Shown here piece after piece: positions 34,579 to 43,531 of a stretch of DNA of 64,000 nt. The DNA is taken from contig JADCFA010000008.1 in NCBI GenBank assembly GCA_020249775.1, positions 248,001 through 312,000 of the forward strand, given 5' to 3'. Position 1 is the stretch's first letter. Every line of letters begins with the position of its first letter. The DNA comes from Roseomonas sp. (GTDB lineage Bacteria > Pseudomonadota > Alphaproteobacteria > Acetobacterales > Acetobacteraceae). The notes under the pieces were generated by a model, which saw only the letters and a program-made list of their open reading frames with translations, ran no database searches and had not been told where the DNA came from. The translations under genes and the position numbers were made by a program.

Positions 34579-36543
34579 CTAACCGCCGATCTCCCCGCCA
34601 TCCTTTTTCACAATGGCAATCACGGAAGGTCGCGGCGGCACACCTTCGGCAAAATCCGGCCAGCGCGTGGACGGGCGTTCAAAGGTGGAACCAGCATCCT
34701 CACCCGGATGCTGGATTGCGAGGAAAATTGTTTTATTGTCCGGCGTGAAGCAGGGGCCGCAGACTTCCGCCCCGGTTGGCGCCTGATAGAAAAGCCGCGT
34801 CAGCGCGCGGCCATGGCCTGCAGTATCCGCCGCATAAAGCCCGTCCGCCACGCCTGAGGTTTCCGGCGCGCCATCGGTTGCGATCCAGATGCGGCCCTTC
34901 TTGTCGAAGGTGCAGTTATCGGGGCAGGACAGCCAGCCTTGATCGGATGTCGCGCGATGATATTGCGCGCCGGCATCAACCCCCGGCTTGCCGGCGGCGA
35001 TGAAAATGCCCCAGCGCGCTTCGGTGGCGGCGTGGTCCACGCGCGCCGAGCCCGCACCGGGCGGTATGATTTCCACGATATGGCCATGCATATTGCGCGC
35101 GCGCGGATTGGCGCGATTGACCTGTTCAGCCGTGCGGCGGGAATTATTGGTCAGCATGACGTAGACGCGGCCATTGACGGGATTGGCTTCCACATCCTCT
35201 GGCCGGTCCATCGGTGTGGCACCCAAAAGATCAGCGGCGCGGCGCGCTTCAATCAGCACATCGGCCTGATCGGCGAAGCCATTCGCCGCTGTCAGCGGGC
35301 CTTGGCCATGCACAAGCGGGAGCCATTCCAGCTTGCCATCATCATGGAATTTACCGACGTAGAGCGTGCCATCATCCAGCAAATCGCGATTGGCGGCGCG
35401 ATCATTCGGGTTCCAGGGCCGGGCGGTGACGAATTTATAGACATATTCGAACCGCTCATCATCGCCGGAATAAAACACGACGCGACCATCGGCGCTGATC
35501 GCATGCGTGGCCCCTTCATGCTTGAAGCGGCCGAGCGCAGTGCGCTTCACCGGCACGCTTTGCGGATCATAGGGATCGAATTCCACCACCCAGCCGAAGC
35601 GGAAGCTTTCATTGGCTTCCTTTTCCACATTGAAGCGATCCATATGGCGCCACCAATTATACCAGCTTTCACCGGCAATGCCGTAGCGGCGCATGATGGC
35701 CTGATGCGGTGTTTTGGCGGGATCGCCGCCGAAATAGCCGTTGAAATTTTCCTCACCCGTCAGCACCGTGCCCCAGGGCGTATTGCCGCCGGCGCAGTTA
35801 TTGAGCGTGCCAAGCACGCGCAGCCCCGCAGGATCAGCCGCGGTCTTCATGCGCGCCGCACCGGCGGCGGGGCCACTGATGCGCATGGCGGTTTCCGCCG
35901 TGATGCGCCGATTATGCGGCCCCGCCGGCACATAGCCCCAAACGCCGTTCGTGCGTTTCACTTCAATCACTGAAAGCCCATGCGCCATGGCTTCCGCGCG
36001 CGTCTGTTCCGCATTGGACCGCGTGCGCGATTCGCGGCCAGATCCCATGCCGGGAAACATCAGATTGGTATTGGTATATTCGTGATTGACCACAAGCAGC
36101 CCGTGATCCGCATTGGTGCTGCCGGCGGGAAGCGGGAAGAAATCAAGGTAGTCGTTGTTATAGCCGAATTGCAGCGCCTGGGCATCCGCTGTCACGCGCG
36201 TGGCATCAAAGGCAGGCGCGCCGGCCAGCACCGGATCACCCCAGCGGATTACGTTCTGGATTTCATAACCCTCAGCTACCGCATCACTCTGCGCCAATTG
36301 ATGGCGCAATTCCGGAAAACTCAGGCTGGAGGGGCCGCCCTGACGTGGGATCAGGCCCTGCGCCTCGGCTTCAGGTGTCGCGGCCAAAGCGGCAAGCGCG
36401 GCACCGGCGGATAGCATCGCACGGCGGCCGAAGCGCGCGGCGATGATGTCACTGATCGGTGCACGCGGATTGGGGTTGCTGCCGATATCCTCACTGGCGT
36501 CGAGGGCTTCGAAAGTATCGATATGTGATTGAGGATGCGCCAT
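34579..36543 (-). CDS. PhoX family phosphatase/DUF839 protein, Tat-exported
   Basis: This 654-aa protein starts with a long N-region (DIIAARFGRRAMLSAGAALAALAAT) holding a twin-arginine signal at about residue 40. It belongs to the PhoX/DUF839 family of calcium-iron alkaline phosphatases. Family blocks seen are VVNHEYTNTNLMFPG, NCAGGNTPWGTVLTGEENFNGYF, YVYKFVTARPW and FNVEKEANESFRFGWVVEFDPYDP. It would be a periplasmic or exported beta-propeller phosphomonoesterase. The ATG follows GGGAGAC. A second PhoX-like gene is found at 37988-39460. Confidence 0.88.
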   Translation of the reverse strand: MAHPQSHIDTFEALDASEDIGSNPNPRAPISDIIAARFGRRAMLSAGAALAALAATPEAEAQGLIPRQGGPSSLSFPELRHQLAQSDAVAEGYEIQNVIRWGDPVLAGAPAFDATRVTADAQALQFGYNNDYLDFFPLPAGSTNADHGLLVVNHEYTNTNLMFPGMGSGRESRTRSNAEQTRAEAMAHGLSVIEVKRTNGVWGYVPAGPHNRRITAETAMRISGPAAGAARMKTAADPAGLRVLGTLNNCAGGNTPWGTVLTGEENFNGYFGGDPAKTPHQAIMRRYGIAGESWYNWWRHMDRFNVEKEANESFRFGWVVEFDPYDPQSVPVKRTALGRFKHEGATHAISADGRVVFYSGDDERFEYVYKFVTARPWNPNDRAANRDLLDDGTLYVGKFHDDGKLEWLPLVHGQGPLTAANGFADQADVLIEARRAADLLGATPMDRPEDVEANPVNGRVYVMLTNNSRRTAEQVNRANPRARNMHGHIVEIIPPGAGSARVDHAATEARWGIFIAAGKPGVDAGAQYHRATSDQGWLSCPDNCTFDKKGRIWIATDGAPETSGVADGLYAADTAGHGRALTRLFYQAPTGAEVCGPCFTPDNKTIFLAIQHPGEDAGSTFERPSTRWPDFAEGVPPRPSVIAIVKKDGGEIGG

Positions 36544-36699
36544 TTCTGTCTCCCGTCTCGGTAGAATATATCGTAAAGACTACCCCAAAGAGAATGCGAC
36601 GCAAACAAAAGCACCAAATCGTGAACCTTTTATGACACTTTACTTCAGTCTAGCAAAATAGCTTAAGCAAGAAACATCGGACTACAGGTTGTTGGCAAG

Positions 36700-37929
36700 T
36701 TAGGTGGTTGGAGTGGTGGTTTTTTTCGAGCGGTATCTTTCAGGATGTTTTTGGCACTCCTCCCGCACTCGTGTCAGCCATGAATCATACCAGCACCATA
36801 CCTTGCCAACCGCCACAGCGCCGTAGCCCTTCGCTGGGTCTTTTGCACCGAGGTTTTTCCAAAGTTTTGTGTGACTATCCATCGTGAACAGATCCCATCC
36901 CTCAGCCTTAACCATAGAAACAATTTCGCTGGGTAAGTACTTGCGCTTCTCGACTTCCTTCAAGATAAGATTAAATTTCTCTGCTATATCTGAGTCCGGT
37001 GGGACCAACTCTACTGCCAGATCAGCATTTTGAGCGCGATTGACGGTTTTGTGAAACATGTAGACTCGAAATGCAAACCGAGGATCGACCTGTTGCTCTG
37101 GTGTCAGTTCACGCTCAAACGCGTCCATCATCGTTTCGACATGCCTAGGCAGGTTTGTAGCCTTCTTCAGAATCGCGCGCTGATCAGGGCTGAAGGTGAC
37201 GAACTGTAGCGCGATTGGGAGACGGCGTTCCAGGGCATATTGCGCGCCGAACAGCGCCTTGATTGCATCATTAAAATTGATGCAACAGGCCTGCAGCTTA
37301 GCACTGATTGCGTCATCAATCCGAGTAGTGGAACGATGTTCAATTTCGTGTCGCAGCCCGATCAGAAAGGTTAGATTATCTCTTGTGCCCTTTTCGACGG
37401 GACAACGAGCATGTTTTAGAGACTGCGATAAGTCCCAATATTTTTCAGCGCCGCATGGAGTTTTCAGAACTGTTTTTTGCCCGTTCTCATTTTTGATGTA
37501 ACGATAGTCGACGCCCTCTCGTTTAAACCACGCGTGTAGAAGATAAGTCCAGGCGATGATCGCAGTAACAATAAACAATTCCGCCCGAAAGGTCAGCCCA
37601 GCACCATTGAACGTTTGAACCGCAGCAATCATCGCCTCGCGCGCCTTGATGAGCAGCTCGTCGCCTCTCAGCGACAATCCTGTTTCAACATCAACCTCTG
37701 GCCATGATGCGATAAAGTTTTCCAATTGCTCGGGGGATGCGGCTTTAATGATAGCGTGTTTCTTCTCGTTGCGAATTTCGCCGACAGCACGATGGTTCAC
37801 CGACCGTGTAGGCCGTGTAAAATACGCCAGGATATCCTGGTCAGTTGGCCAGCGCCCATCGGCCATCATCGCTTTGATAAGTGCTATCTCCCAACGCTCA
37901 AGTTTGTTTCCGGGCCTACGAACTGGCAT
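36700..37929 (-). CDS. DUF3644 protein with HEPN-like R-X4-H motif
   Basis: This 409-aa protein fits the DUF3644 family. The N-terminus (residues 1-60) looks like a helix-turn-helix (KLERWEIALIKAMMADGRWPTDQDILAYF). The DUF3644 core reads ELLIKAREAMIAAVQTFNG and AELFIVTAIIAWTYLLHAWF at about 90-135. An R193-X4-H198 motif in GLRHEIEHRS resembles the active site of HEPN ribonucleases, which are common in defence and toxin systems (my inference). The C-terminus is strongly basic. Its composition is visibly AT-richer than the neighbours and it splits two PhoX-type genes, suggesting transfer. The ATG at 37929 was preferred over an adjacent GTG. Confidence 0.7.
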   Translation of the reverse strand: MPVRRPGNKLERWEIALIKAMMADGRWPTDQDILAYFTRPTRSVNHRAVGEIRNEKKHAIIKAASPEQLENFIASWPEVDVETGLSLRGDELLIKAREAMIAAVQTFNGAGLTFRAELFIVTAIIAWTYLLHAWFKREGVDYRYIKNENGQKTVLKTPCGAEKYWDLSQSLKHARCPVEKGTRDNLTFLIGLRHEIEHRSTTRIDDAISAKLQACCINFNDAIKALFGAQYALERRLPIALQFVTFSPDQRAILKKATNLPRHVETMMDAFERELTPEQQVDPRFAFRVYMFHKTVNRAQNADLAVELVPPDSDIAEKFNLILKEVEKRKYLPSEIVSMVKAEGWDLFTMDSHTKLWKNLGAKDPAKGYGAVAVGKVWCWYDSWLTRVREECQKHPERYRSKKTTTPTT

Positions 37930-37987
37930 CACAGATGTCCCTGTATCAACCTTTGGAGCGACTTCGCCGACCGTGGTTTTTCAAGTC

Positions 37988-39460
37988 TCACGCCGCTTTC
38001 GTCAACGCCACCACCCCGCCGCGCGGTGGCTCGCCTTCGCGAAAATGCGGCCAGCGGCTGCGCGGTGTGGCGAATTGTGCGCCCATGCCAGCGCCCGGAT
38101 GCGCGACACCGGCAACCCAGGCGGTAGCACCGGGCACCGAGGCCACGCCGCCCAAAGCGGCGCCGAGCGGCGTGACATAGGCAAGGCTGGGTTCACCCCG
38201 CGCGCGGCCTTCCAACGCCAGCACGTAAAGCGCATCTGGCAAGGCGCTGTCGCGCGCTGGCTGCGCCGTGCCGACCAGCAGATTGCCCTGCCCATCAAGA
38301 CATAGGCTTGAAGGCGCAACCGGCCAGGCGGGGACCAGTGCGGGTTCTCGCCCTGGGCGCGGGCGTGGCGGCACGCGGCCTTCCATCAGGTTTTCCACAA
38401 TCGCGGTATCGCCGGCGGGATCGCGTGCGGCAAACAGAATCTCCACCACCGCGCCCGCCGGGTTGCGCGGAATCTCGCGCAACGCCAGGCAAAGCCGCGC
38501 GCCATTCGGGTCCAACGCCAGCGCAACAGGCCGACCGAGGCTATTTGCCCCGCGCGCCACCGCCGCGCCATAGGGTTCCGCATCGGCCGGCAGCGCGATC
38601 CAGCGCAAGGTTCCGGCTTCAAACCGCGCGGTGTAGAGCGTGCCGTGATCAAGTGCATTCGCGTCCGTTGCCGGCCCATCGGAGATGAAGCGCCACAACA
38701 AACCAGCTTCCCGCCCATCCGCGAGGAACACTACGGCGCGACCATCGGCTGACAGTGCTGCCGCGACATCGCGCGCGGCAAGCCCGCCAAGCGCTATGCG
38801 CTTCACCGGCACGGATTGCGGTTCAAACGGGTCAAGTTCGACCACATGGCCGGCCTGCGCTGCCTCCACGCCGGGTAGGCGCCGCGCCCAGGCCGCGCCC
38901 TCGCCTTCGGTCAGCAGCAGGCTGCCCCAGGGCGTTGCTGAACCGCCGGTTACGCCAAACACGCCCCGCGCCGGCCCACCCGCGCCGCCCATGCGGCAGA
39001 GTGTGCGCGCATGCAGGCGACGCATCTGAAAGCCGCCTTCCGTCACCAGCCAGACGCCGCCGCGGCGCTGGATATTGATCAGGCTTGCCCCCTGCATGGC
39101 GCCGGCGATCTCGGCCTGATCCCGCCCATCGGGGAAGGCCATGGCAGGGTCGAGTGTCGGGTGGCCCACCGCCAGCACGGCGCGCGGGATGCCATCCTCG
39201 ACACGCGGGGAAGCAAGTGCGGCCACCACGCGCGTATCCCAGCCGAATTGTCCCTCAGCGGCTGCAAGATTAGGCGCAAGTGGTGCGAAGGGCGGCGCGT
39301 CATAGGCAACGCGATCGCCCCATTGGATGAGCAAATCGCGCTTAAGGCCCGCACTCGGCGCATCATCCAGCCGCTGCGCGATACCAGGCGCGCCCTGCGC
39401 GAAGGCGCGCGCGGCAGGGAGGGCCGCCGCACCCGCCAGCAGGGCGCGGCGGTGGATCAC
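37988..39460 (-). CDS. PhoX-like DUF839 protein, Tat-exported
   Basis: This 490-aa protein starts with a twin-arginine signal (IHRRALLAGAAALPAARAFA) and has PhoX-type blocks: GVTGGSATPWGSLLLTEGEG, VELDPFEPQSVPVKRIALGG and LYTARFEAGTLRW. It is shorter than the first PhoX protein (490 versus 654 aa). The start is a GTG at 39460 overlapping the stop of the molybdoenzyme gene (GTGA); the upstream frame to 39520 lies inside that gene. Translational coupling to a molybdopterin enzyme suggests a shared function, perhaps in S- or P-containing substrate use. Confidence 0.8.
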   Translation of the reverse strand: MIHRRALLAGAAALPAARAFAQGAPGIAQRLDDAPSAGLKRDLLIQWGDRVAYDAPPFAPLAPNLAAAEGQFGWDTRVVAALASPRVEDGIPRAVLAVGHPTLDPAMAFPDGRDQAEIAGAMQGASLINIQRRGGVWLVTEGGFQMRRLHARTLCRMGGAGGPARGVFGVTGGSATPWGSLLLTEGEGAAWARRLPGVEAAQAGHVVELDPFEPQSVPVKRIALGGLAARDVAAALSADGRAVVFLADGREAGLLWRFISDGPATDANALDHGTLYTARFEAGTLRWIALPADAEPYGAAVARGANSLGRPVALALDPNGARLCLALREIPRNPAGAVVEILFAARDPAGDTAIVENLMEGRVPPRPRPGREPALVPAWPVAPSSLCLDGQGNLLVGTAQPARDSALPDALYVLALEGRARGEPSLAYVTPLGAALGGVASVPGATAWVAGVAHPGAGMGAQFATPRSRWPHFREGEPPRGGVVALTKAA

Positions 39461-41769
39461 GGCGCTTCCTCGATCAGCGGTGGCAAATGCACGCGCACGG
39501 GCGGCAAGGGCGCGGTCCATTTCTCAACCTCGATCAGGCAGGATTGCGCTGAGGGGCCCTGGCCGAGCTTGGAGGTGCCGATATCCGCCGTCAGCACATT
39601 TGGATTGCCATGCACGCACATGCTGCCGGGCACGCCAGGTTCCAGCGGATCATACCAGGCGCCGGTCGCCATCATGGCGACACCGCGCATGAGGCCAGGA
39701 TCAAGCCGCAAGCCACCAAGGCAGGCGCCACGATCATTAAACACGCGCACAATATCGCCATCCTTCAGGCCGCGCGCGGCAGCATCTTCCGGATTGAGCA
39801 TAATGGGCTCCCGCCCCGCGATCTTGTTTGCTGCCGAGATGCGCCCCGTATCCAATTGCCCATGCAGGCGCGTGGCCGGTTGAAAGGACAGCAGATGCAA
39901 GGGATGGCGCTTGGCTTCTGCCGCGCCCAGCCATTCGCGCGGTGCGATCCAGACCGGATGGCCCGGCGCGTCATCATAGCCGAAGCTTGCGACGGTTTCG
40001 CTGAACAACTCGACCTTGCCGGAAGGTGTGTCGAGTGGGTTGTTGTCCGGATCGGCGGCGAAATCGGCAAATTGGGTGTATTCCTCGCCACGTGCCGGTG
40101 CATCGGCTTCCCAAAAACCCTTTTCCCAAAAAGTGTCGAAATCCGGCGTTTCCTGGCCCATGCGCGCGCAATGCCGCCGCCAGCTTTCATACAAGTGGCG
40201 CAGCCAGGCTTCTTCATTGCGCTGTTCGGTGAAGCGTTCGCGGTAGCCCAATTCTTCCGCGATATCGGCGAGCATATCGTGATCATTGCGCGCCTGCCCG
40301 ACCGGTTCGATGGCCTTGTGCATGGCGCGCAGGAAACGGTCGCGCCCGCTGCTTGCGATATCATTGCGTTCCAGCGTGGTGGTGGCGGGCAGCACGATAT
40401 CGGCGTGGCGCGCCAGCGATGTCCACCAGGGTTCCTGCACGATGATGGTCTCGGCCTGCGCCCAGGCGCGCAGCATGCGGTTCAAATCCTGATGGTGATG
40501 GAAGGGATTGCCGCCGGCCCACCAAATGATGCGCGTATCGGGGAATTGCAGCACGCGGCCATTGAAGTGATGCTCGCCGCCCGGGTTTTCCAGCATTTCC
40601 GTAATGCGCGCGACGGGGATGAAGAAGCCGGTGGGGTTGGGTGTGGCCGGCATGGCGAAGCTTGGCACTTCGCGCCTGGGATGGCCCATGCCATTTACGC
40701 TGCCATAGCCGAAAGCAACCCCTTGGCCCTGTTTGCCGATCAGCCCGAGCATGGCGGCAAGCGCGGTCAGCATCCAATAGGGTTGCTCCCCGTAATCGGC
40801 GCGCTGCAAGGACCAGGTCGCGGTCAGCATCGCGGGCTGGGTCGCGATTTCGGCGGTGAGCTTGCGGATGGTCTCGGCCGGGATGGTGGTGATCGGCGCG
40901 GCCCATTCCGGTGTTTTCGCCACGCCATCTCTTTCGCCCGTGATATAGGCGCGGAGCTTGTCCCAACCGACGCAATGTGTGGCGAGGAATTTCTTATCCT
41001 CCCACCCGCGTGCCAGGATTTCATGACCCATGGCAAGCAATAGCGCGGTATCCGTGCCGGGGCGGATCGGTGTCCATTCCGCGCCGGCCCAATCCGGCAC
41101 ATCCGCCCGCGCGGGGGAGATTTGCAGAAAGCGCAAGCCTGCCGCAGCGGCAGCGCGCAAATTCATTTCATTGCTATGCTGGCCTGCCCCGCCTGAGGTG
41201 ACATAGCCATTGCGAATGGGCAGCCCACCGAGGCAGAGCATCACCTTCGAATAGCGCGTGATCGCCGCCCAATCCGTGACCTTGCCAAGCAGCACTTCAT
41301 TGGTGCCAAGGATATGCGGCAACAGCGCCTGCGCCGCGGCATAGGAATAGGCATTGACCTGCCCCGTATAGCCACCGCCAAGCCCGAGGAAGCGTTGCAA
41401 TTGGCTCCGCGCATGATGAAATCGCCCGGCGGAGGACCAGCCATAGGACCCGCCCATGATGGATTTCGGCCCAGCCTCGGCGCGCACGCGGCGAGTTTCT
41501 TCCGCGACCAGCCGCACCGCCTTGTCCCAGGACACCGGCACAAAGGGATCACCCCCGCGGAGCGCCCCGCGTCGGCGGCCTTCCAGCCAGCCCTTGCGCA
41601 CATAGGGGCGGTCTATCCGCGCCGCGCTATGCACTGCATCTGGCATGGCTTCGATCAGCGAACCGGGGAAAGGGTCCCGATGGAAGGGCTTTACCCCCAC
41701 CAGCCGGCCATTTTCCACCACCGCGTCAAAGCTGCCCCAATGGGCGGCATGGGGTTTGATTTCGGTCAT
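39457..41769 (-). CDS. Molybdopterin oxidoreductase of the BisC/TorA/DMSO reductase family
   Basis: This 770-aa molybdenum enzyme has a probable Mo-ligand serine (Ser113 in GGSYGWSSAGRFHHA), as in DMSO, TMAO and biotin sulfoxide reductases. Other blocks are GFGLGGGYTG-like LGLGGGYTGQVNAYSY, WWAGGNPFHHHQDLNRM and RHADIVLPATTTLERND. No Tat signal or FeS-cysteine cluster is visible at the N-terminus, so it is probably cytoplasmic, like BisC. It reduces a sulfoxide or N-oxide, substrate unknown. The ATG follows GGAGGC. The coupled downstream PhoX-like protein is exported, an unusual pairing. Confidence 0.85.
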   Translation of the reverse strand: MTEIKPHAAHWGSFDAVVENGRLVGVKPFHRDPFPGSLIEAMPDAVHSAARIDRPYVRKGWLEGRRRGALRGGDPFVPVSWDKAVRLVAEETRRVRAEAGPKSIMGGSYGWSSAGRFHHARSQLQRFLGLGGGYTGQVNAYSYAAAQALLPHILGTNEVLLGKVTDWAAITRYSKVMLCLGGLPIRNGYVTSGGAGQHSNEMNLRAAAAAGLRFLQISPARADVPDWAGAEWTPIRPGTDTALLLAMGHEILARGWEDKKFLATHCVGWDKLRAYITGERDGVAKTPEWAAPITTIPAETIRKLTAEIATQPAMLTATWSLQRADYGEQPYWMLTALAAMLGLIGKQGQGVAFGYGSVNGMGHPRREVPSFAMPATPNPTGFFIPVARITEMLENPGGEHHFNGRVLQFPDTRIIWWAGGNPFHHHQDLNRMLRAWAQAETIIVQEPWWTSLARHADIVLPATTTLERNDIASSGRDRFLRAMHKAIEPVGQARNDHDMLADIAEELGYRERFTEQRNEEAWLRHLYESWRRHCARMGQETPDFDTFWEKGFWEADAPARGEEYTQFADFAADPDNNPLDTPSGKVELFSETVASFGYDDAPGHPVWIAPREWLGAAEAKRHPLHLLSFQPATRLHGQLDTGRISAANKIAGREPIMLNPEDAAARGLKDGDIVRVFNDRGACLGGLRLDPGLMRGVAMMATGAWYDPLEPGVPGSMCVHGNPNVLTADIGTSKLGQGPSAQSCLIEVEKWTAPLPPVRVHLPPLIEEAP

Positions 41770-41889
41770 GAGATGCCTCCGTTCCGGTAATGTGGCGCGC
41801 AGCGAGGCTCAGGGCAACGCTTTCCTCTTGGGGATTGGGCCAAGGCGTGCCTTAATTGGGGTTCTACCAAGGTTCGAGGAAGCCAGAAC

Positions 41890-43290
41890 ATGACCCCGCC
41901 CCGCAATTCCAATGCCGTTCGCGACATTGCCAATGTGCTGCACCCCTATACCGACGCCAAGGCGCATCAGGTGAATGGCCCGTTGGTGATCAGCCGCGGC
42001 AAGGGCGTGCGCATTTTTGACGATCAGGGGAAGGAATATATCGAAGCCATGGCGGGGCTGTGGTGCACATCCCTGGGCTTTGACAATGAACGCCTGGTGC
42101 AGGCCGCGGCCAACCAGATGCGGAAGCTTCCCTTCTATCATTCCTTCACGGCCAAATCGCATGAGCCGATGATTGACCTGGCCGAGATGCTGATTGAGCG
42201 TGCGCCCGTGCCGATGAGCAAGGTGTTCTTCGCCAATTCAGGGTCTGAGGCGAATGACAGCGCGATCAAGATGATCTGGTACATGAATAACGCGATTGGC
42301 CGGCCAGAGAAGAAGAAGCTGATTGCGCGGCTGAAGGGCTATCACGGCATTACGCTGGCGGCGGCTTCCCTCACGGGGCTTCCCGCCAATCACAAGCTAT
42401 TTGATGCGCCAATCGCGGGCGGGCGTTTCCATCACGTTGGCACGCCGCATCATTACCACAATGCGAAGCCGGGCGAATCGGAAGAAGATTTCGCGACACG
42501 CCTCGCGGAAGAATTGGACGCCTATATCATCAATGAAGGGCCGGAGACGGTGGCGGCCTTCTGGGCGGAACCGACCATGGGGGCGGGTGGCGTGATTGTG
42601 CCACCGCGCACCTATTTCGAGAAAATCCAGGCCGTGCTGAAGAAGCATGATGTGCTGTTTGTGGCCGATGAGGTGATTTGCGGTTTTGGCCGCACCGGCA
42701 ATTACTGGGGCTGCCAGACCTTTGGCATCACGCCGGATATTCTGGTTTGCGCCAAGGCGCTGTCCTCATCCTATCTGCCGATTTCGGCTGTGATGGTGAA
42801 TGAACGGGTCTTCCAGGGCATTGCGGAAGGGTCTTCCGCCGTTGGCACCTGGGGCCATGGTTTTACCTATTCCGGGCATCCGGTGGCCGCCGCGGTCGCG
42901 ATTGAGACGCTGAAAATCTATGATGAGATTGATCTGATCGGCCATGTGAAATCCGTGGGGCCGCATCTGCAGGCCGAATTGCAGCGCCGCTTCGCCAATC
43001 ACCCGATGGTGGGGGAAGTGCGCGGTGTTGGCATGGTGGGCGCGATTGAATTGGTGGAAGACAAGGCTGCCAAGAAAAACTTCGACCCCGCGCGCAAGAT
43101 CGGCCCGCGTTTGGTCAAGCTTGGCGAAGAACAGGGCGTGATCCTGCGCGCCATGATGAATGACAGCATCGGCTTCTCCCCGCCGCTGGTCATCACCAAG
43201 GATGAGGTGACGGAAATGCTGGACCGCGTTGACCGTTCGCTGGATGCGCTTTCGGTCGAGCTGCGGCGGGAGAGTATTGCGGCGGTGTGA
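41890..43290 (+). CDS. Class III aminotransferase (omega-amino acid/aspartate aminotransferase family)
   Basis: This 466-aa PLP enzyme has the class III signature. The PLP lysine is Lys289 in CAKALSSSYLPISA, the phosphate/ring-binding Asp260 is in VADEVICGFGRTG, and the substrate-side SGSEANDSAIKM lies at about 117-127. The start MTPPRNSNAVRDIANVLHPYTD is typical of omega-amino-acid-pyruvate or putrescine-pyruvate-type enzymes. It transfers amino groups from an amine or omega-amino acid to a keto acid in the cytoplasm; the substrate is unknown. A clear intrinsic terminator follows the gene. Confidence 0.88.
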   Translation: MTPPRNSNAVRDIANVLHPYTDAKAHQVNGPLVISRGKGVRIFDDQGKEYIEAMAGLWCTSLGFDNERLVQAAANQMRKLPFYHSFTAKSHEPMIDLAEMLIERAPVPMSKVFFANSGSEANDSAIKMIWYMNNAIGRPEKKKLIARLKGYHGITLAAASLTGLPANHKLFDAPIAGGRFHHVGTPHHYHNAKPGESEEDFATRLAEELDAYIINEGPETVAAFWAEPTMGAGGVIVPPRTYFEKIQAVLKKHDVLFVADEVICGFGRTGNYWGCQTFGITPDILVCAKALSSSYLPISAVMVNERVFQGIAEGSSAVGTWGHGFTYSGHPVAAAVAIETLKIYDEIDLIGHVKSVGPHLQAELQRRFANHPMVGEVRGVGMVGAIELVEDKAAKKNFDPARKIGPRLVKLGEEQGVILRAMMNDSIGFSPPLVITKDEVTEMLDRVDRSLDALSVELRRESIAAV

Positions 43291-43315
43291 TATCGCCCTG
43301 TGTATGGCTGGAAAG

Positions 43316-43345
43316 CCCCGGTGCCGCTGGTGCCGGGGTTTTTTT
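43316..43345 (+). terminator. Intrinsic terminator of the aminotransferase gene
   Basis: A stem-loop CCCCGGTGCC-GCT-GGTGCCGGGG (two wobble pairs, 3-nt loop) is followed by seven T. It starts 26 nt after the stop codon. Confidence 0.88.
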
Positions 43346-43531
43346 ATGTCTGGTTTTTGAAACAAAATAACATTTGAATTGAGAGTTGGTTCTCGCGATA
43401 TGGATAGGGCACGGAGAACTTCAGAGCCGGGTTCGCAGCTTGAGCTGGGTTAGGCGCCTAGTCAGTGACGCACCCGCTCAGAGCAACCTCTCGAGGCGAT
43501 TCGAAACAGAATCGAGGAGCATTATAGTTTT

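Noticed and set aside
39610-41043. Plus-strand open frame opposite the molybdoenzyme
   Set aside because: A shadow of the conserved BisC-family gene, without ribosome site or domain.
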